Below are positions 16,271-27,090 of a DNA stretch of 64,000 bases, piece after piece. Numbering within the stretch: position 1 is the stretch's first letter; each line of letters opens with the position of its first letter. The position numbers and the translations under genes were made by a program. The notes beneath the pieces were generated by a model. It ran no database searches. It saw only the letters and a program-made list of their open reading frames with translations, and was not told the DNA's origin. Origin of the DNA: Yersinia massiliensis CCUG 53443. GTDB lineage: Bacteria > Pseudomonadota > Gammaproteobacteria > Enterobacterales > Enterobacteriaceae. The stretch covers positions 1 to 64,000 of the forward strand of contig NZ_HE997652.1 of NCBI RefSeq assembly GCF_000312485.1, written 5' to 3'.

Positions 16271-17590
16271 ATGGATCTTGAAACAACGGGAAATCAACCC
16301 AGTAATAAAACGAAAACAGAAGATTGGCTAATACGATCACGCAACTTGTTACAGGCGGCTCGGCCAATCCTATTGCTGCTGAGTCTATTGTTCGTAAGCG
16401 CTTCTGCTTTTAGTGCAAAGAAGAACCCCCCCGTCACACTCGACTTTCAAGATGCCCCCATTTCTATGGTGTTACAGGCACTGGCTGATTATCAGCAATT
16501 GAATTTGGTGGTTGCGTCAGGGGTGAGTGGCAATATCAGCCTCCGATTGGTCGATGTTCCTTGGGAACAAGCGCTGGCAATTATTTTGCGCATGGGCCAC
16601 CTAAAAGAGGAGCGTGAAGGTACTGTGATGATGGTCTTCACTGAACACGACATACAGGAGAGGCAACAACGCGCTAAGAAAACAGCAGAGCCAGATACCC
16701 TCATCAATCTCACACTGGCCTTGCAACATGCGGATGCTGAACAGCTTGCTGAAAGTTTGGAAGAAGGGGACTTACTCTCACCTCGGGGCAGTGTGGTGGT
16801 CGATAAACGCACGAATACATTACTTATTCGCGACACTTCCGCTTCATTAACTTTATTGAAGGGGTGGCTAACTGAAATGGATTCCCCTCTCCAGCAAGTC
16901 CAGCTTGCCGCACATATTGTGACGATGAGCCGTGAAAATTTGCAGGAGTTGGGTGTACGTTGGGGAATGGGGGAAACGCCTCAAGCCATGCCACTGAGAA
17001 TAAATGATTTCAACGTCAATCTGCCGCTCCCAAATAGTACTGTTAGCGCAGGATTTAATGTCGCTCGTATTGGTGGTCGCTTGCTGGAGCTCGAGTTAAG
17101 CGCATTAGAACAAGAAAATCAGATCGATATTATCGCCAGCCCACGTCTAGTGACCTCGCATCAGCAAACAGCCAGCATCAAGCAAGGTTCTGACATTCCT
17201 TATACTGTTTCACGCGGCGAAAAAGGTGCTTCATCTATTGAGTTTAAGGAAGCTGTATTAGGCATGGAGGTGACACCTAAAATACTGCGCAATGACAAAA
17301 TTACTCTAAACTTGAAAATTAGCCAGAATATGCTCGGAATGAAGATTAAACGTGGTGATAGTGAAGCTCTGCTAATTGATAAGCAGGAAATAAAAACTCA
17401 AATCACGGTCAGTAACGGCGAAACGATTGTGCTAGGGGGGATTTTCCAACAAAAAAACAGTCAGGTTGTTAATAAAGTCCCCTTTTTGGCCGATATTCCT
17501 TGGCTCGGTGCATTGTTTAAACAAGATACCCAACAACAAAACCGACGAGAACTGGTGATTTTCATCACGCCAAAGCTCATCAGTGCTTGA
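16271..17590 (+). CDS. hofQ: HofQ, DNA-uptake secretin
   Basis: A 439-residue outer-membrane secretin through which type IV pseudopili or DNA would pass. The N-terminal segment has a late hydrophobic signal (PILLLLSLLFVSASAFSA, about residues 36-53). N domains follow (VTLDFQDAPISMVLQALADY; then TLLIRDTSASLTLLKGWL). The C-terminal secretin core has IASPRLVTSHQQTASI, the VxPxI-like VTPKIL and LVIFITPKLI. Length matches E. coli HofQ (412) plus a longer leader. It is the last gene of the operon; aroK follows after 347 bp. Confidence 0.92.
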   Translation: MDLETTGNQPSNKTKTEDWLIRSRNLLQAARPILLLLSLLFVSASAFSAKKNPPVTLDFQDAPISMVLQALADYQQLNLVVASGVSGNISLRLVDVPWEQALAIILRMGHLKEEREGTVMMVFTEHDIQERQQRAKKTAEPDTLINLTLALQHADAEQLAESLEEGDLLSPRGSVVVDKRTNTLLIRDTSASLTLLKGWLTEMDSPLQQVQLAAHIVTMSRENLQELGVRWGMGETPQAMPLRINDFNVNLPLPNSTVSAGFNVARIGGRLLELELSALEQENQIDIIASPRLVTSHQQTASIKQGSDIPYTVSRGEKGASSIEFKEAVLGMEVTPKILRNDKITLNLKISQNMLGMKIKRGDSEALLIDKQEIKTQITVSNGETIVLGGIFQQKNSQVVNKVPFLADIPWLGALFKQDTQQQNRRELVIFITPKLISA

Positions 17591-17937
17591 ACCCTATGAG
17601 GTGCTGTTTCGTGAAAATAGATCAATCTTGGTGACTTTCTACAACTTTTTGTGTGCTAGAAAGCTTCTAAATTTGACGCTGCGCCAGATTTAGCTTACAA
17701 GGGTTACCGAATTGAGCACCGAGGTTTTTAATAACGTTGATACGCCGATAAAAACGTATGGTTTCCCTCCCACGACGTGTACAACGATTTATTCGGTTGC
17801 CAAACTACCAGATGTGCTGAGATAATTTTCAGTCTGATCTCGCACTATCGCTCATGAGGTTTCAGTTTAGGTCCCGCCGCTAGTTTGATTGGCGGGGCGG
17901 GTTATCATTAACGAATAGTCTTAGTAATACCAAAAAC
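17591..17937. other. hofQ-aroK intergenic region (347 bp)
   Basis: This should hold the aroKB promoter of the damX superoperon. No strong hairpin terminator for hofQ is visible; TTGACGCTGCGCC (17672) could be a -35 region but no convincing -10 pair stands out. No open frame or repeat seen. Confidence 0.4.
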
Positions 17938-18459
17938 ATGGCAGAGAAACGCAATATCTTTCTGGTTGGGCCTATGGGTGCCGGCAAAAGCACTATTGGT
18001 CGTCAGTTAGCTCAGCAACTCAATATGGAGTTTTTCGACTCTGATCAAGAAATTGAGCGACGTACCGGAGCTGACGTGGGCTGGGTATTCGACGTGGAAG
18101 GCGAAGAAGGTTTCCGCGATCGCGAAGAAAAAGTTATTAATGAACTGACGGAAAAGCAAGGCATTGTTCTGGCAACCGGTGGTGGCTCTGTTAAATCCAG
18201 AGAAACCCGTAACCGTTTGTCAGCCCGTGGCGTTGTGGTGTATTTAGAAACTACAATCGAAAAGCAGTTAGCCCGCACTCAGCGTGACAAAAAACGTCCG
18301 TTGTTGCAGGTCGATTCGCCTCCGCGTGAAGTGTTAGAAGCACTGGCAAGAGAACGTAATCCGTTGTACGAAGAAATTGCAGATGTCACCATCCGCACTG
18401 ACGATCAAAGCGCAAAAGTTGTTGCTAACCAGATTATCAACATGCTGGAAAGTAACTGA
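17938..18459 (+). CDS. aroK: Shikimate kinase I
   Basis: A 173-residue kinase that phosphorylates shikimate at O3 with ATP in aromatic amino acid and folate precursor synthesis. The P-loop is GPMGAGKST (about 11-19), followed by the shikimate-binding [10 protein letters not shown], the GGGSV turn and the lid with RDKKRPLL. Length equals E. coli AroK. It is the first gene of aroK-aroB-damX-dam-rpe-gph-trpS. Confidence 0.97.
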   Translation: MAEKRNIFLVGPMGAGKSTIGRQLAQQLNMEFFDSDQEIERRTGADVGWVFDVEGEEGFRDREEKVINELTEKQGIVLATGGGSVKSRETRNRLSARGVVVYLETTIEKQLARTQRDKKRPLLQVDSPPREVLEALARERNPLYEEIADVTIRTDDQSAKVVANQIINMLESN

Positions 18460-18515
18460 TTTTAGCATTTTACTAATGCCCACGGGCGTAAGTTAAGAAG
18501 GTTACTGAGCGCGAC

Positions 18516-19616
18516 ATGGAGAAGATTACTGTCACGTTAGGGGAGCGTAGCTACCCTATTACGATTGCCGCTGGATTGTTCGATGATCCGGTTTCTTTTA
18601 TGCCGCTAAAGGCGGGCGATCAGGTCATGCTGGTCACCAACGAAACGCTGGCACCACTCTATCTGGACGCGCTCCGGGCAGTGCTGGAACGCAGTGGCAT
18701 TAAAGTGGATCAGGTGATTTTACCTGATGGTGAGCAGTACAAATCTCTCAGCGTTTTGGAGCAGGTATTTTCTGCCCTTCTGGAAAAACCGCACGGTCGT
18801 GATACTACCCTTGTCGCCTTAGGTGGCGGTGTAGTAGGCGACCTGACCGGTTTTGCCGCAGCTTGCTATCAACGTGGTGTTCGCTTTATCCAAGTTCCAA
18901 CCACCTTACTTTCCCAAGTGGACTCATCTGTCGGTGGCAAAACCGCCGTGAATCATCCATTGGGCAAAAACATGATTGGTGCTTTCTACCAACCTGCATC
19001 GGTGGTAGTTGACCTCAATTGCCTGAAAACTCTCCCTCCACGCGAGCTTGCTTCTGGGCTGGCTGAAGTTATCAAATACGGCATTATTCTGGATGCTGCT
19101 TTCTTCGATTGGCTAGAAGATAATATCGACGCATTACTCGCACTGGATATGTCAGCGTTAGCTTACTGTATCCGTCGTTGCTGTGAATTAAAGGCCGATG
19201 TTGTTGCTGCCGATGAACGTGAAGAGAGCGGGATGCGCGCTTTACTTAATTTGGGTCATACTTATGGTCATGCCATTGAGGCTGAAATGGGGTATGGCGT
19301 CTGGCTGCATGGAGAAGCGGTTGCTGCTGGTATGATGATGGCCGCGCACACCGCCCGTCGTTTAGGCCAACTCTCGGTGAGTGATGTCGAGCGTATCAAG
19401 AAACTACTTTTACGTGCCGGTCTGCCAGTCTGTGGGCCGAAAGAAATGACACCAGAGTCTTATCTGCCGCATATGATGCGAGATAAAAAAGTGTTGGCAG
19501 GCGCGCTTCGTTTAGTATTGCCAACCGCAATTGGTCAGTCAGAAATCCGTAGCGGTGTTGAGCACGACATAGTATTAGCGTCGATCGCGGACTGCCAGTC
19601 ATCGAGAATGGTATAA
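18516..19616 (+). CDS. aroB: 3-Dehydroquinate synthase
   Basis: A 366-residue NAD- and zinc-dependent enzyme that cyclises DAHP to 3-dehydroquinate, the second shikimate step. The NAD-binding [13 protein letters not shown], the substrate lysine in [14 protein letters not shown] and the metal ligands in [21 protein letters not shown] and LHGEAVAAG are all present. It follows aroK by 56 bp. Confidence 0.97.
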   Translation: MEKITVTLGERSYPITIAAGLFDDPVSFMPLKAGDQVMLVTNETLAPLYLDALRAVLERSGIKVDQVILPDGEQYKSLSVLEQVFSALLEKPHGRDTTLVALGGGVVGDLTGFAAACYQRGVRFIQVPTTLLSQVDSSVGGKTAVNHPLGKNMIGAFYQPASVVVDLNCLKTLPPRELASGLAEVIKYGIILDAAFFDWLEDNIDALLALDMSALAYCIRRCCELKADVVAADEREESGMRALLNLGHTYGHAIEAEMGYGVWLHGEAVAAGMMMAAHTARRLGQLSVSDVERIKKLLLRAGLPVCGPKEMTPESYLPHMMRDKKVLAGALRLVLPTAIGQSEIRSGVEHDIVLASIADCQSSRMV

Positions 19617-19634
19617 GTGCCTTATTCCCAAGAA

Positions 19635-19648
19635 GTGGAATATTCCTA
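19635..19648. promoter_or_regulatory. Partial RcsAB-like sequence between aroB and damX
   Basis: GTGGAATATTCCTA matches the last 11 of 14 consensus positions but lacks the left TAA. A second GAATATTC follows at 19656. It may simply be an AT-rich palindrome; reported because the fimbrial boxes share the core. Confidence 0.2.
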
Positions 19649-19818
19649 GGAAATAGAATATTCAGAAGAACTATGCTCATAAGCACTATGATGTTGTATC
19701 ATAAGAACATCATATTCCTTTGCTGCGGGCGGTTTAGCCTGTTTGCAGTCAGTAAATTCAATCAGCCAGATCGCAGCGATAAATGCGGTCGGCGTTTGCC
19801 TCTAGTTGGAGGGTTTAG

Positions 19819-20832
19819 ATGGATGATTTAAAGCCGGAAGACGATCTGAAACCAGATAGTAGTGACCGTCGTCCTACACGCCCACGTAAGGCTTCTACGG
19901 GGCCGAAGCTTGCTGTTTCACGCCAACATATGATGATTGGTATCGGCATCTTAGTGCTGCTATTGATCATTATTGCTATTGGTTCAGCCCTGAAAGCCCC
20001 AACAGAGCATGAAGCCTCTCAACAGAATCCGAATGTTGATGCCGCGAGAAATATCAATCTGTCTGATTCATCTTCACTCACTAGTGGCAATAACACTCAA
20101 CCGAGTGTTGCAAATAATAGCAGTGATGGTCATGACGCCAACGGCGTGAGAAACACCGCGCAACCGCAAGATATCAGTGTTCCGCCAATTTCGCCGACCC
20201 CGACTGAGGCCGCGGCTCAGCCGTCAGCGAACGGCCCAACGCAACGTGTCGAGTTGCCGGGCAATATGTCTGATGCGCTTTCCCAAACTCAAGGGCAAGT
20301 TGATACGCTGTCTCAAAATATGAATGACGGTCAGACATCCACCTTACCGACAGCGCCGGCTACGGTTTCAGGTACCAAAGGGGGCAAAGTCTCCACGTCA
20401 GGTGAATCTATTACTCATCCGTCACAGAAACCAGGTTCAGTTGCAACCAAACAGCCAGCGGCAAATCAAGCGGCCAACCATAAAAAACCAACTACAGCAG
20501 TCACCCCTGCAGCGTCTGCGGTGGCTAAATCCGGTTCGGCTAATGGTAGCAGCAGCACATTGAAAAATGCGCCAAGTAGTCATTTCACAATACAGTTGAG
20601 CAGTGCATCGCGCTCAGACACGCTGAATGCCTACGCCAAACAGCAAAAATTAACTGACTATCATGTCTATGAAACGAAACGTGATGGTAAGCCTTGGTAT
20701 GTATTAGTGACCGGCAATTACGCCTCTTCCGCTGATGCGAAAAGGGCAATTACGACACTACCCGCCGATGTTCAGGCGAAGAAACCGTGGGTTAAACCTG
20801 TACAACAAGTACAGCAAGACCTTAAAAAATAA
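19819..20832 (+). CDS. damX: DamX, SPOR-domain cell-division protein
   Basis: A 337-residue bitopic inner-membrane protein recruited to the septal ring through its SPOR domain, which binds denuded glycan. There is a cytoplasmic N terminus rich in charge (DDLKPEDDLKP...), a membrane segment around 37-55 (MMIGIGILVLLLIIIAIGS), a long low-complexity Ser/Gln/Thr/Ala/Pro linker, and the SPOR domain from about 250 (HFTIQLSSASRSDTLNAYAK ... WYVLVTGNYAS). It is shorter than E. coli DamX (428); the difference is in the linker. Ribosome site TTGGAGGG lies upstream of ATG 19819. Confidence 0.94.
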   Translation: MDDLKPEDDLKPDSSDRRPTRPRKASTGPKLAVSRQHMMIGIGILVLLLIIIAIGSALKAPTEHEASQQNPNVDAARNINLSDSSSLTSGNNTQPSVANNSSDGHDANGVRNTAQPQDISVPPISPTPTEAAAQPSANGPTQRVELPGNMSDALSQTQGQVDTLSQNMNDGQTSTLPTAPATVSGTKGGKVSTSGESITHPSQKPGSVATKQPAANQAANHKKPTTAVTPAASAVAKSGSANGSSSTLKNAPSSHFTIQLSSASRSDTLNAYAKQQKLTDYHVYETKRDGKPWYVLVTGNYASSADAKRAITTLPADVQAKKPWVKPVQQVQQDLKK

Positions 20833-20915
20833 ATCATTCTTATTTGTGCGCTGATGTGCTGTTTGAAACAGAGTACAATCTGCGGCTCTGAATTATTAAG
20901 TAGCTAACTGACGGC

Positions 20916-21728
20916 ATGAAGAAAAACCGCGCTTTTTTAAAATGGGCTGGTGGGAAGTATCCGCTGGTTGATGACATACGACGCCATCTACCAGCGGGAG
21001 ACTGCTTGATAGAGCCATTCGTCGGTGCGGGGTCGGTGTTCTTGAACACTGAGTATGAGTCTTACATACTGGCCGACATCAACAGTGACCTCATCAATCT
21101 CTATAATATTGTGAAGGAACGCACTGACGATTTCGTGCGTGATGCCCGTGTATTATTCACCGGTAGTTTCAATAATTCTGAACACTTTTATCTTTTGCGG
21201 CACGAGTTCAATTGCAGCACTGATACCTATCGCCGTGCATTATTGTTTCTCTATCTGAATCGTCACTGCTATAACGGTCTGTGCCGCTATAATTTGAGCG
21301 GTGAATTCAATGTGCCTTTTGGCCGCTATAAAAAGCCGTATTTCCCAGAAGATGAACTGTATTGGTTTGCTGAAAAGTCGCAACATGCTGTTTTTGTTTG
21401 TGAGCACTATCAGGAAACGTTATTAAAAGCCGTGCATGGGGCCGTGGTTTACTGCGATCCTCCGTATGCGCCACTCTCTGCGACCGCGAATTTTACGGCC
21501 TACCACACCAATAATTTCGGCATTGCGGATCAACAGAATCTGGCGCGTCTGGCTTATCAACTTTCGGTCGAAAACCAGATTCCAGTTTTGATTTCTAATC
21601 ACGATACAGAACTGACGCGTGATTGGTATCATCAAGCATCGCTGCATGTAGTGAAAGCGCGCCGAACTATTAGCCGTAATATCCTTGGCCGTAGTAAAGT
21701 GAACGAGCTTTTGGCGCTGTATAGCTAA
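20916..21728 (+). CDS. dam: DNA adenine methylase (GATC)
   Basis: A 270-residue class alpha N6-adenine methyltransferase that marks GATC for mismatch repair, replication timing and gene regulation. The AdoMet motif FLKWAGGKYPLVDDI and the catalytic DPPYAP motif are present, as is FVGAGSVFLN. In Yersinia, Dam dosage affects virulence in published work. Its place between damX and rpe is the conserved one; no truncation seen. Confidence 0.97.
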   Translation: MKKNRAFLKWAGGKYPLVDDIRRHLPAGDCLIEPFVGAGSVFLNTEYESYILADINSDLINLYNIVKERTDDFVRDARVLFTGSFNNSEHFYLLRHEFNCSTDTYRRALLFLYLNRHCYNGLCRYNLSGEFNVPFGRYKKPYFPEDELYWFAEKSQHAVFVCEHYQETLLKAVHGAVVYCDPPYAPLSATANFTAYHTNNFGIADQQNLARLAYQLSVENQIPVLISNHDTELTRDWYHQASLHVVKARRTISRNILGRSKVNELLALYS

Positions 21729-21746
21729 GCGGGAGCGCCCGCTTAG
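21725..21746 (+). terminator. Hairpin at the dam stop codon
   Basis: CTAAGCGGG pairs perfectly with CCCGCTTAG over a 4-nt loop and includes the dam stop. No U-tract follows, so it may tune RNA decay or partial termination inside the superoperon rather than end it. Confidence 0.5.
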
Positions 21747-21848
21747 AAATGATTCAAACCTGGCGTTTTATGGTGTCGCAGTTTGAGGCAGAACAAAATC
21801 TGCCAACTGACGACTGCATAAAACAAAGAGAGACGTTTGGAGAAGCGG

Positions 21849-22518
21849 ATGAAAAAGTTTTTAATTGCCCCGTCTATTCTGTCAGCCGATTTTGCCCGTT
21901 TGGGTGAAGATACCGCGAAGGTGCTCGCGGCGGGTGCAGATGTCGTGCATTTTGATGTGATGGACAATCATTACGTGCCTAATCTGACCATCGGGCCAAT
22001 GGTGTGCCAAGCGCTACGCGACTATGGTATTACTGCCCCGATTGATGTGCACTTGATGGTGAAGCCCGTTGATCGCATCGTGCCGGATTTCGCTAAAGCC
22101 GGTGCAACTTACATTTCTTTCCATCCTGAAGCCTCAGAACATGTTGATCGCACACTGCAACTTATCAAAGAGAGTGGTTGTAAAGCGGGTCTGGTGTTTA
22201 ACCCAGCCACACCGCTTAGCTATCTTGATTATGTGATGGATAAGCTGGATGTGATTTTGCTGATGTCGGTGAACCCTGGTTTTGGTGGGCAATCCTTTAT
22301 TCCTGAGACGCTAAATAAGTTGCGTCAAGTGCGTAAGCTTATCGATGACAGCGGTTATGACATTCGTCTGGAAGTCGATGGCGGCGTAAAAGTGGATAAT
22401 ATTCGCCAAATTGCGGCGGCGGGTGCCGATATGTTTGTGGCGGGTTCCGCTATCTTCAATCAACCGGATTATGCTGCGGTCATCGATGCGATGCGTAGCG
22501 AACTGGCGATGTCTGCTC

Positions 22519-22526
<8 letters not shown>
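21849..22526 (+). CDS. rpe: Ribulose-phosphate 3-epimerase
   Basis: A 225-residue TIM-barrel enzyme that interconverts ribulose-5-phosphate and xylulose-5-phosphate in the pentose phosphate pathway. It has the metal and substrate motifs [25 protein letters not shown] and EVDGGV. ATG 21849 has GGAGAAG upstream and gives the E. coli start; TTG 21837 is rejected. It overlaps gph by 8 bp. Confidence 0.97.
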
Positions 22527-24247
<1,721 letters not shown>

Positions 24248-24301
24248 GTGATGACTTTGGTTCCAACTGCCGTAAAAAGTCGCCAATAGCGATTTCAACG
24301 T

Positions 24302-24346
24302 AGAGAAGACAAGCAGTGGTATTAATACTGTCTGCTTGTTTTCTCT
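24302..24346. terminator. Bidirectional terminator between trpS and cysG
   Basis: AGAGAAGACAAGCAG pairs with CTGCTTGTTTTCTCT with one non-Watson-Crick step, and GGTATTA/TAATAC extends the stem. TTTTC follows on the plus strand. The two genes converge here. Confidence 0.75.
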
Positions 24347-24388
24347 GCGGATATTGAAACGCTTTCCTCGCTCCCCAAGTACCTCTAT

Positions 24389-25801
24389 TTAACTGACTTT
24401 TTCGATCTGCTGCTTGGCGTTGCCATGCTCAGCACTGGAAAACCAATTCAGTTTTTCGCGCAAGCTCACTACGCTGCCGACGATAATCAGGCTGGGGCTA
24501 CAGACTTGCTGAGAGAGCAGCGCTAACTGGCTCAGTTCGCCGCTGACGACTCGTTGGTGCCGTGAAGTGCCGTTCTCAACCAACGCAACAGGCGTCGTGG
24601 CTGGCATGCCATGCTGGATCAACTGTTGCTGGATCTCAGCGGCTTGGGATAATCCCATGTAGAACACCAAGGTTTGTTTCTCTGCTGCCAGATTGGCCCA
24701 ATCCAGTTGGCTGTCTTTTTTGGCGTGGCCCGTAATCAACCGCACGCTTTGCGCATGGTCACGGTGCGTGAGAGGAATGCCGCTGTAGGCTGAACAGCCC
24801 GATGCCGCTGTAATCCCCGGTACCACTGAGAAAGGAATGTCGTATGCTGCCAGTGTTTCCAACTCTTCGCCGCCTCGGCCAAAGATAAAGGGATCGCCAC
24901 CTTTCAAACGTACCACGCGCTTACCTTGCTGCGCTTGTTGCAACAAAATCTGATTGATTTGATCCTGCGGAACACTGTGGCGGCCCGACTCTTTACCGAC
25001 AAAAATCCGCTCGGCATCGCGCCTCACCAGATTCATCACCTCATCGGAGACGAGTCGGTCATAAACCACCACATCGGCCTGCTGAATTTGCTGTAACCCT
25101 TTCAATGTCAGTAAACCTGCATCGCCAGGGCCTGCACCCACTAACACCACTTCACCGCGGTCAGAGAGTGGCGCATTAAATAACTGCTCAATATGCTGTT
25201 CCGCTTGTACCTGATCGTCATTCGCCAGTGATTGCGCCAAACGATCGTGGGTCAACAGTTTTTCCCAAAAGCGGCGGCGGTCGGGCATGGCGGCAAAATG
25301 TTGCTTCACTCGTTGGCGTAAATTGCCCGCCAACTGCGCCAACTGCCCCAAATGCAGCGGCAACATCGCTTCCAGTTTTTCCCGTAACAACCGTGCCAAT
25401 ACCGGTGCTTTGCCGCCGGAAGAGATAGCAATCATGATGGGCGAGCGGTCAATGATAGATGGCATGATGAAACTGGTTCGCTTCGGATCATCCACCACAT
25501 TGCAGAACACACGCTGTTGGTTGGCGCTTTGATACACCAATGCATTCACTGCGACCTGATCTGTTGCGGCAATCACTAACCACTTTTCTGCCAGTAGTTC
25601 TGGAACAAACTCGCGGCTGACTAAGGAAAGCCGCCCCTGCTCGGCCCAGTCATGGAACTGCGGGGTGAATTCGCAGGCATTGACGGTGACCAGCGCGCCA
25701 GCATCGAGTAGCAGTCGCGCTTTGCGTTCGGCCACTTCACCACCACCGACTAGCAGGCAGGCTTTGTTTTGCAGTTGGCAGAAAATCGGGAAGTAGTCCA
25801 T
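24389..25801 (-). CDS. cysG: Siroheme synthase (trifunctional)
   Basis: A 470-residue fused enzyme: N-terminal precorrin-2 dehydrogenase/ferrochelatase with the NAD motif [15 protein letters not shown], then uroporphyrinogen III methyltransferase with [16 protein letters not shown] and [17 protein letters not shown]. It supplies siroheme, the cofactor of NirB upstream and of sulfite reductase. ATG 25801 ([11 protein letters not shown]) has AAGGA six bases ahead; TTG 25807 is rejected. It is the last gene of nirBDC-cysG. Confidence 0.97.
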   Translation of the reverse strand: MDYFPIFCQLQNKACLLVGGGEVAERKARLLLDAGALVTVNACEFTPQFHDWAEQGRLSLVSREFVPELLAEKWLVIAATDQVAVNALVYQSANQQRVFCNVVDDPKRTSFIMPSIIDRSPIMIAISSGGKAPVLARLLREKLEAMLPLHLGQLAQLAGNLRQRVKQHFAAMPDRRRFWEKLLTHDRLAQSLANDDQVQAEQHIEQLFNAPLSDRGEVVLVGAGPGDAGLLTLKGLQQIQQADVVVYDRLVSDEVMNLVRRDAERIFVGKESGRHSVPQDQINQILLQQAQQGKRVVRLKGGDPFIFGRGGEELETLAAYDIPFSVVPGITAASGCSAYSGIPLTHRDHAQSVRLITGHAKKDSQLDWANLAAEKQTLVFYMGLSQAAEIQQQLIQHGMPATTPVALVENGTSRHQRVVSGELSQLALLSQQVCSPSLIIVGSVVSLREKLNWFSSAEHGNAKQQIEKVS

Positions 25802-25835
25802 CGGCAATCCTTCAGATATAGGTAGCGGTGATAAA

Positions 25836-25855
25836 ACCCGCCCTGACAGGCGGGT
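25836..25855 (-). terminator. Hairpin between nirC and cysG
   Basis: ACCCGCC pairs with GGCGGGT and is followed on the minus strand by TTTATC. It could partly terminate the nir transcript and lower cysG expression relative to nirBDC. Confidence 0.6.
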
Positions 25856-25870
25856 GAACGCGGGTAACGG

Positions 25871-26677
25871 TTACTCTTTCACTGCTTGTGACGCAAGGAC
25901 TGCCGCAGGCTGTGGGCGTTGATCCCGTGGTGTGGCATACCAGTAACCCAAGCCCATAAAGACGGCACCGGACAGGGTATTGCCTAGCGTGACCCATAAC
26001 AGGTTGTGACCAATGCCGCTCAGGGTGTAGGCCTCGCTGTGATGGCCGAACCACGACAGCGCGAACAGCGTCATATTGGCCACTGAGTGCTCGTAGCCCG
26101 AAGCAATAAAGGCCAGTAAACACCACCAGATAGCGATGAATTTTGCCGCGCCCTCTACACGAATTGCCATCCAGATCGCCAGACAAACCAGCCAGTTACA
26201 TAGTACACCCTTGAAGAATAAGGTCATAGCTGGCGCAGAGGTTTTTGCTAGTGCTGCCGTGTGAACCAAGCTGGTATCGACCGTGAGCAAGCTACCGCCG
26301 CCGTAGTAATAGAGCAGGGCGACAAAAACTGAACCTAGCAGATTCCCTAACCAAGTTTGCGGCAATACTGCCCACATTTGGCTGGATTTGATGGTGCCTG
26401 CTTTTACACCAAAGGTGAGAAACATGGTGTGTCCGGTAAACAGCTCAGAACCGGCGATAATCACTAAGGTCAGTGCCAGACCAAAAGTAGCTCCCATTAC
26501 TAATGGGCGATACGCTGGGTCAATCAGATTGCCTAACGTGAAAATCAGGATAATGCCAAGGCCAACATAGGCTCCGGCCATGGCTGAACCAATCCAGAAA
26601 CCCATCGGGCTTTCTTTGGCCAGTTTGACGATCCTTGCGGCGTTAGCTGCGCATTTGTTAATCGTGTCGCTATACAT
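25871..26677 (-). CDS. nirC: Nitrite transporter NirC (FNT family)
   Basis: A 268-residue predicted inner-membrane channel of the formate/nitrite transporter family, importing nitrite for NirBD. Six hydrophobic segments and the family marks GFWIGSAMAGAYVG near residue 25 and GVLCNWLVCLAIWMA in the middle are visible, as is FIASGYEHSVANMTLF. ATG 26677 has GAGGATGAACG before it. It sits 86 bp after nirD. Confidence 0.95.
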   Translation of the reverse strand: MYSDTINKCAANAARIVKLAKESPMGFWIGSAMAGAYVGLGIILIFTLGNLIDPAYRPLVMGATFGLALTLVIIAGSELFTGHTMFLTFGVKAGTIKSSQMWAVLPQTWLGNLLGSVFVALLYYYGGGSLLTVDTSLVHTAALAKTSAPAMTLFFKGVLCNWLVCLAIWMAIRVEGAAKFIAIWWCLLAFIASGYEHSVANMTLFALSWFGHHSEAYTLSGIGHNLLWVTLGNTLSGAVFMGLGYWYATPRDQRPQPAAVLASQAVKE

Positions 26678-26689
26678 CGTTCATCCTCG

Positions 26690-26716
26690 ATCCCCAACAT
26701 CACACATGCTGGGGAT
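26690..26716 (-). promoter_or_regulatory. Hairpin just upstream of nirC
   Basis: ATCCCCA pairs with TGGGGAT over a 13-nt loop. It lies immediately before the nirC ribosome site and after a minus-strand run of seven T, so it may affect RNA processing or nirC translation. Function inferred only. Confidence 0.4.
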
Positions 26717-26763
26717 GATAAAAAAAGGGGGGAATCCGGTACGCACCAGATTCCAGTTATCTA

Positions 26764-27090
26764 TCAAGCTTTGACTTGCACGATGTTTTCACGTACCCGC
26801 ACGTCATAATGGGCAACTGAATGCGTTTCATCTTCTAGGCAGAAACCATCATGTAGGCGGAAATGCTGTTTTTTCAGTGGGCTAGCCACCCACAGGTCAC
26901 CTTGATGCTCAGCCACTAATCCGCGCGACAGCACACTGGCCTGCGCGAAGGGGTCGATGTTACTGATGGCGAAAACCTGTTCGTCAGTGTAGGGGCGAAA
27001 AACGGCGATATGATGCTCGCCAATCAGGCCGCAGACACCGCTACCGGGTAAAATATCGTCTAATTGACAAAGTGGGATCCACTGGCTCAT
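26764..27090 (-). CDS. nirD: Nitrite reductase (NADH) small subunit
   Basis: A 108-residue Rieske-like subunit of cytoplasmic assimilatory/detoxifying nitrite reductase. The fold is that of a Rieske domain, but its cluster-binding Cys and His pairs are absent, as in E. coli NirD. It overlaps the nirB stop by 4 bp (coupled translation). Confidence 0.95.
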   Translation of the reverse strand: MSQWIPLCQLDDILPGSGVCGLIGEHHIAVFRPYTDEQVFAISNIDPFAQASVLSRGLVAEHQGDLWVASPLKKQHFRLHDGFCLEDETHSVAHYDVRVRENIVQVKA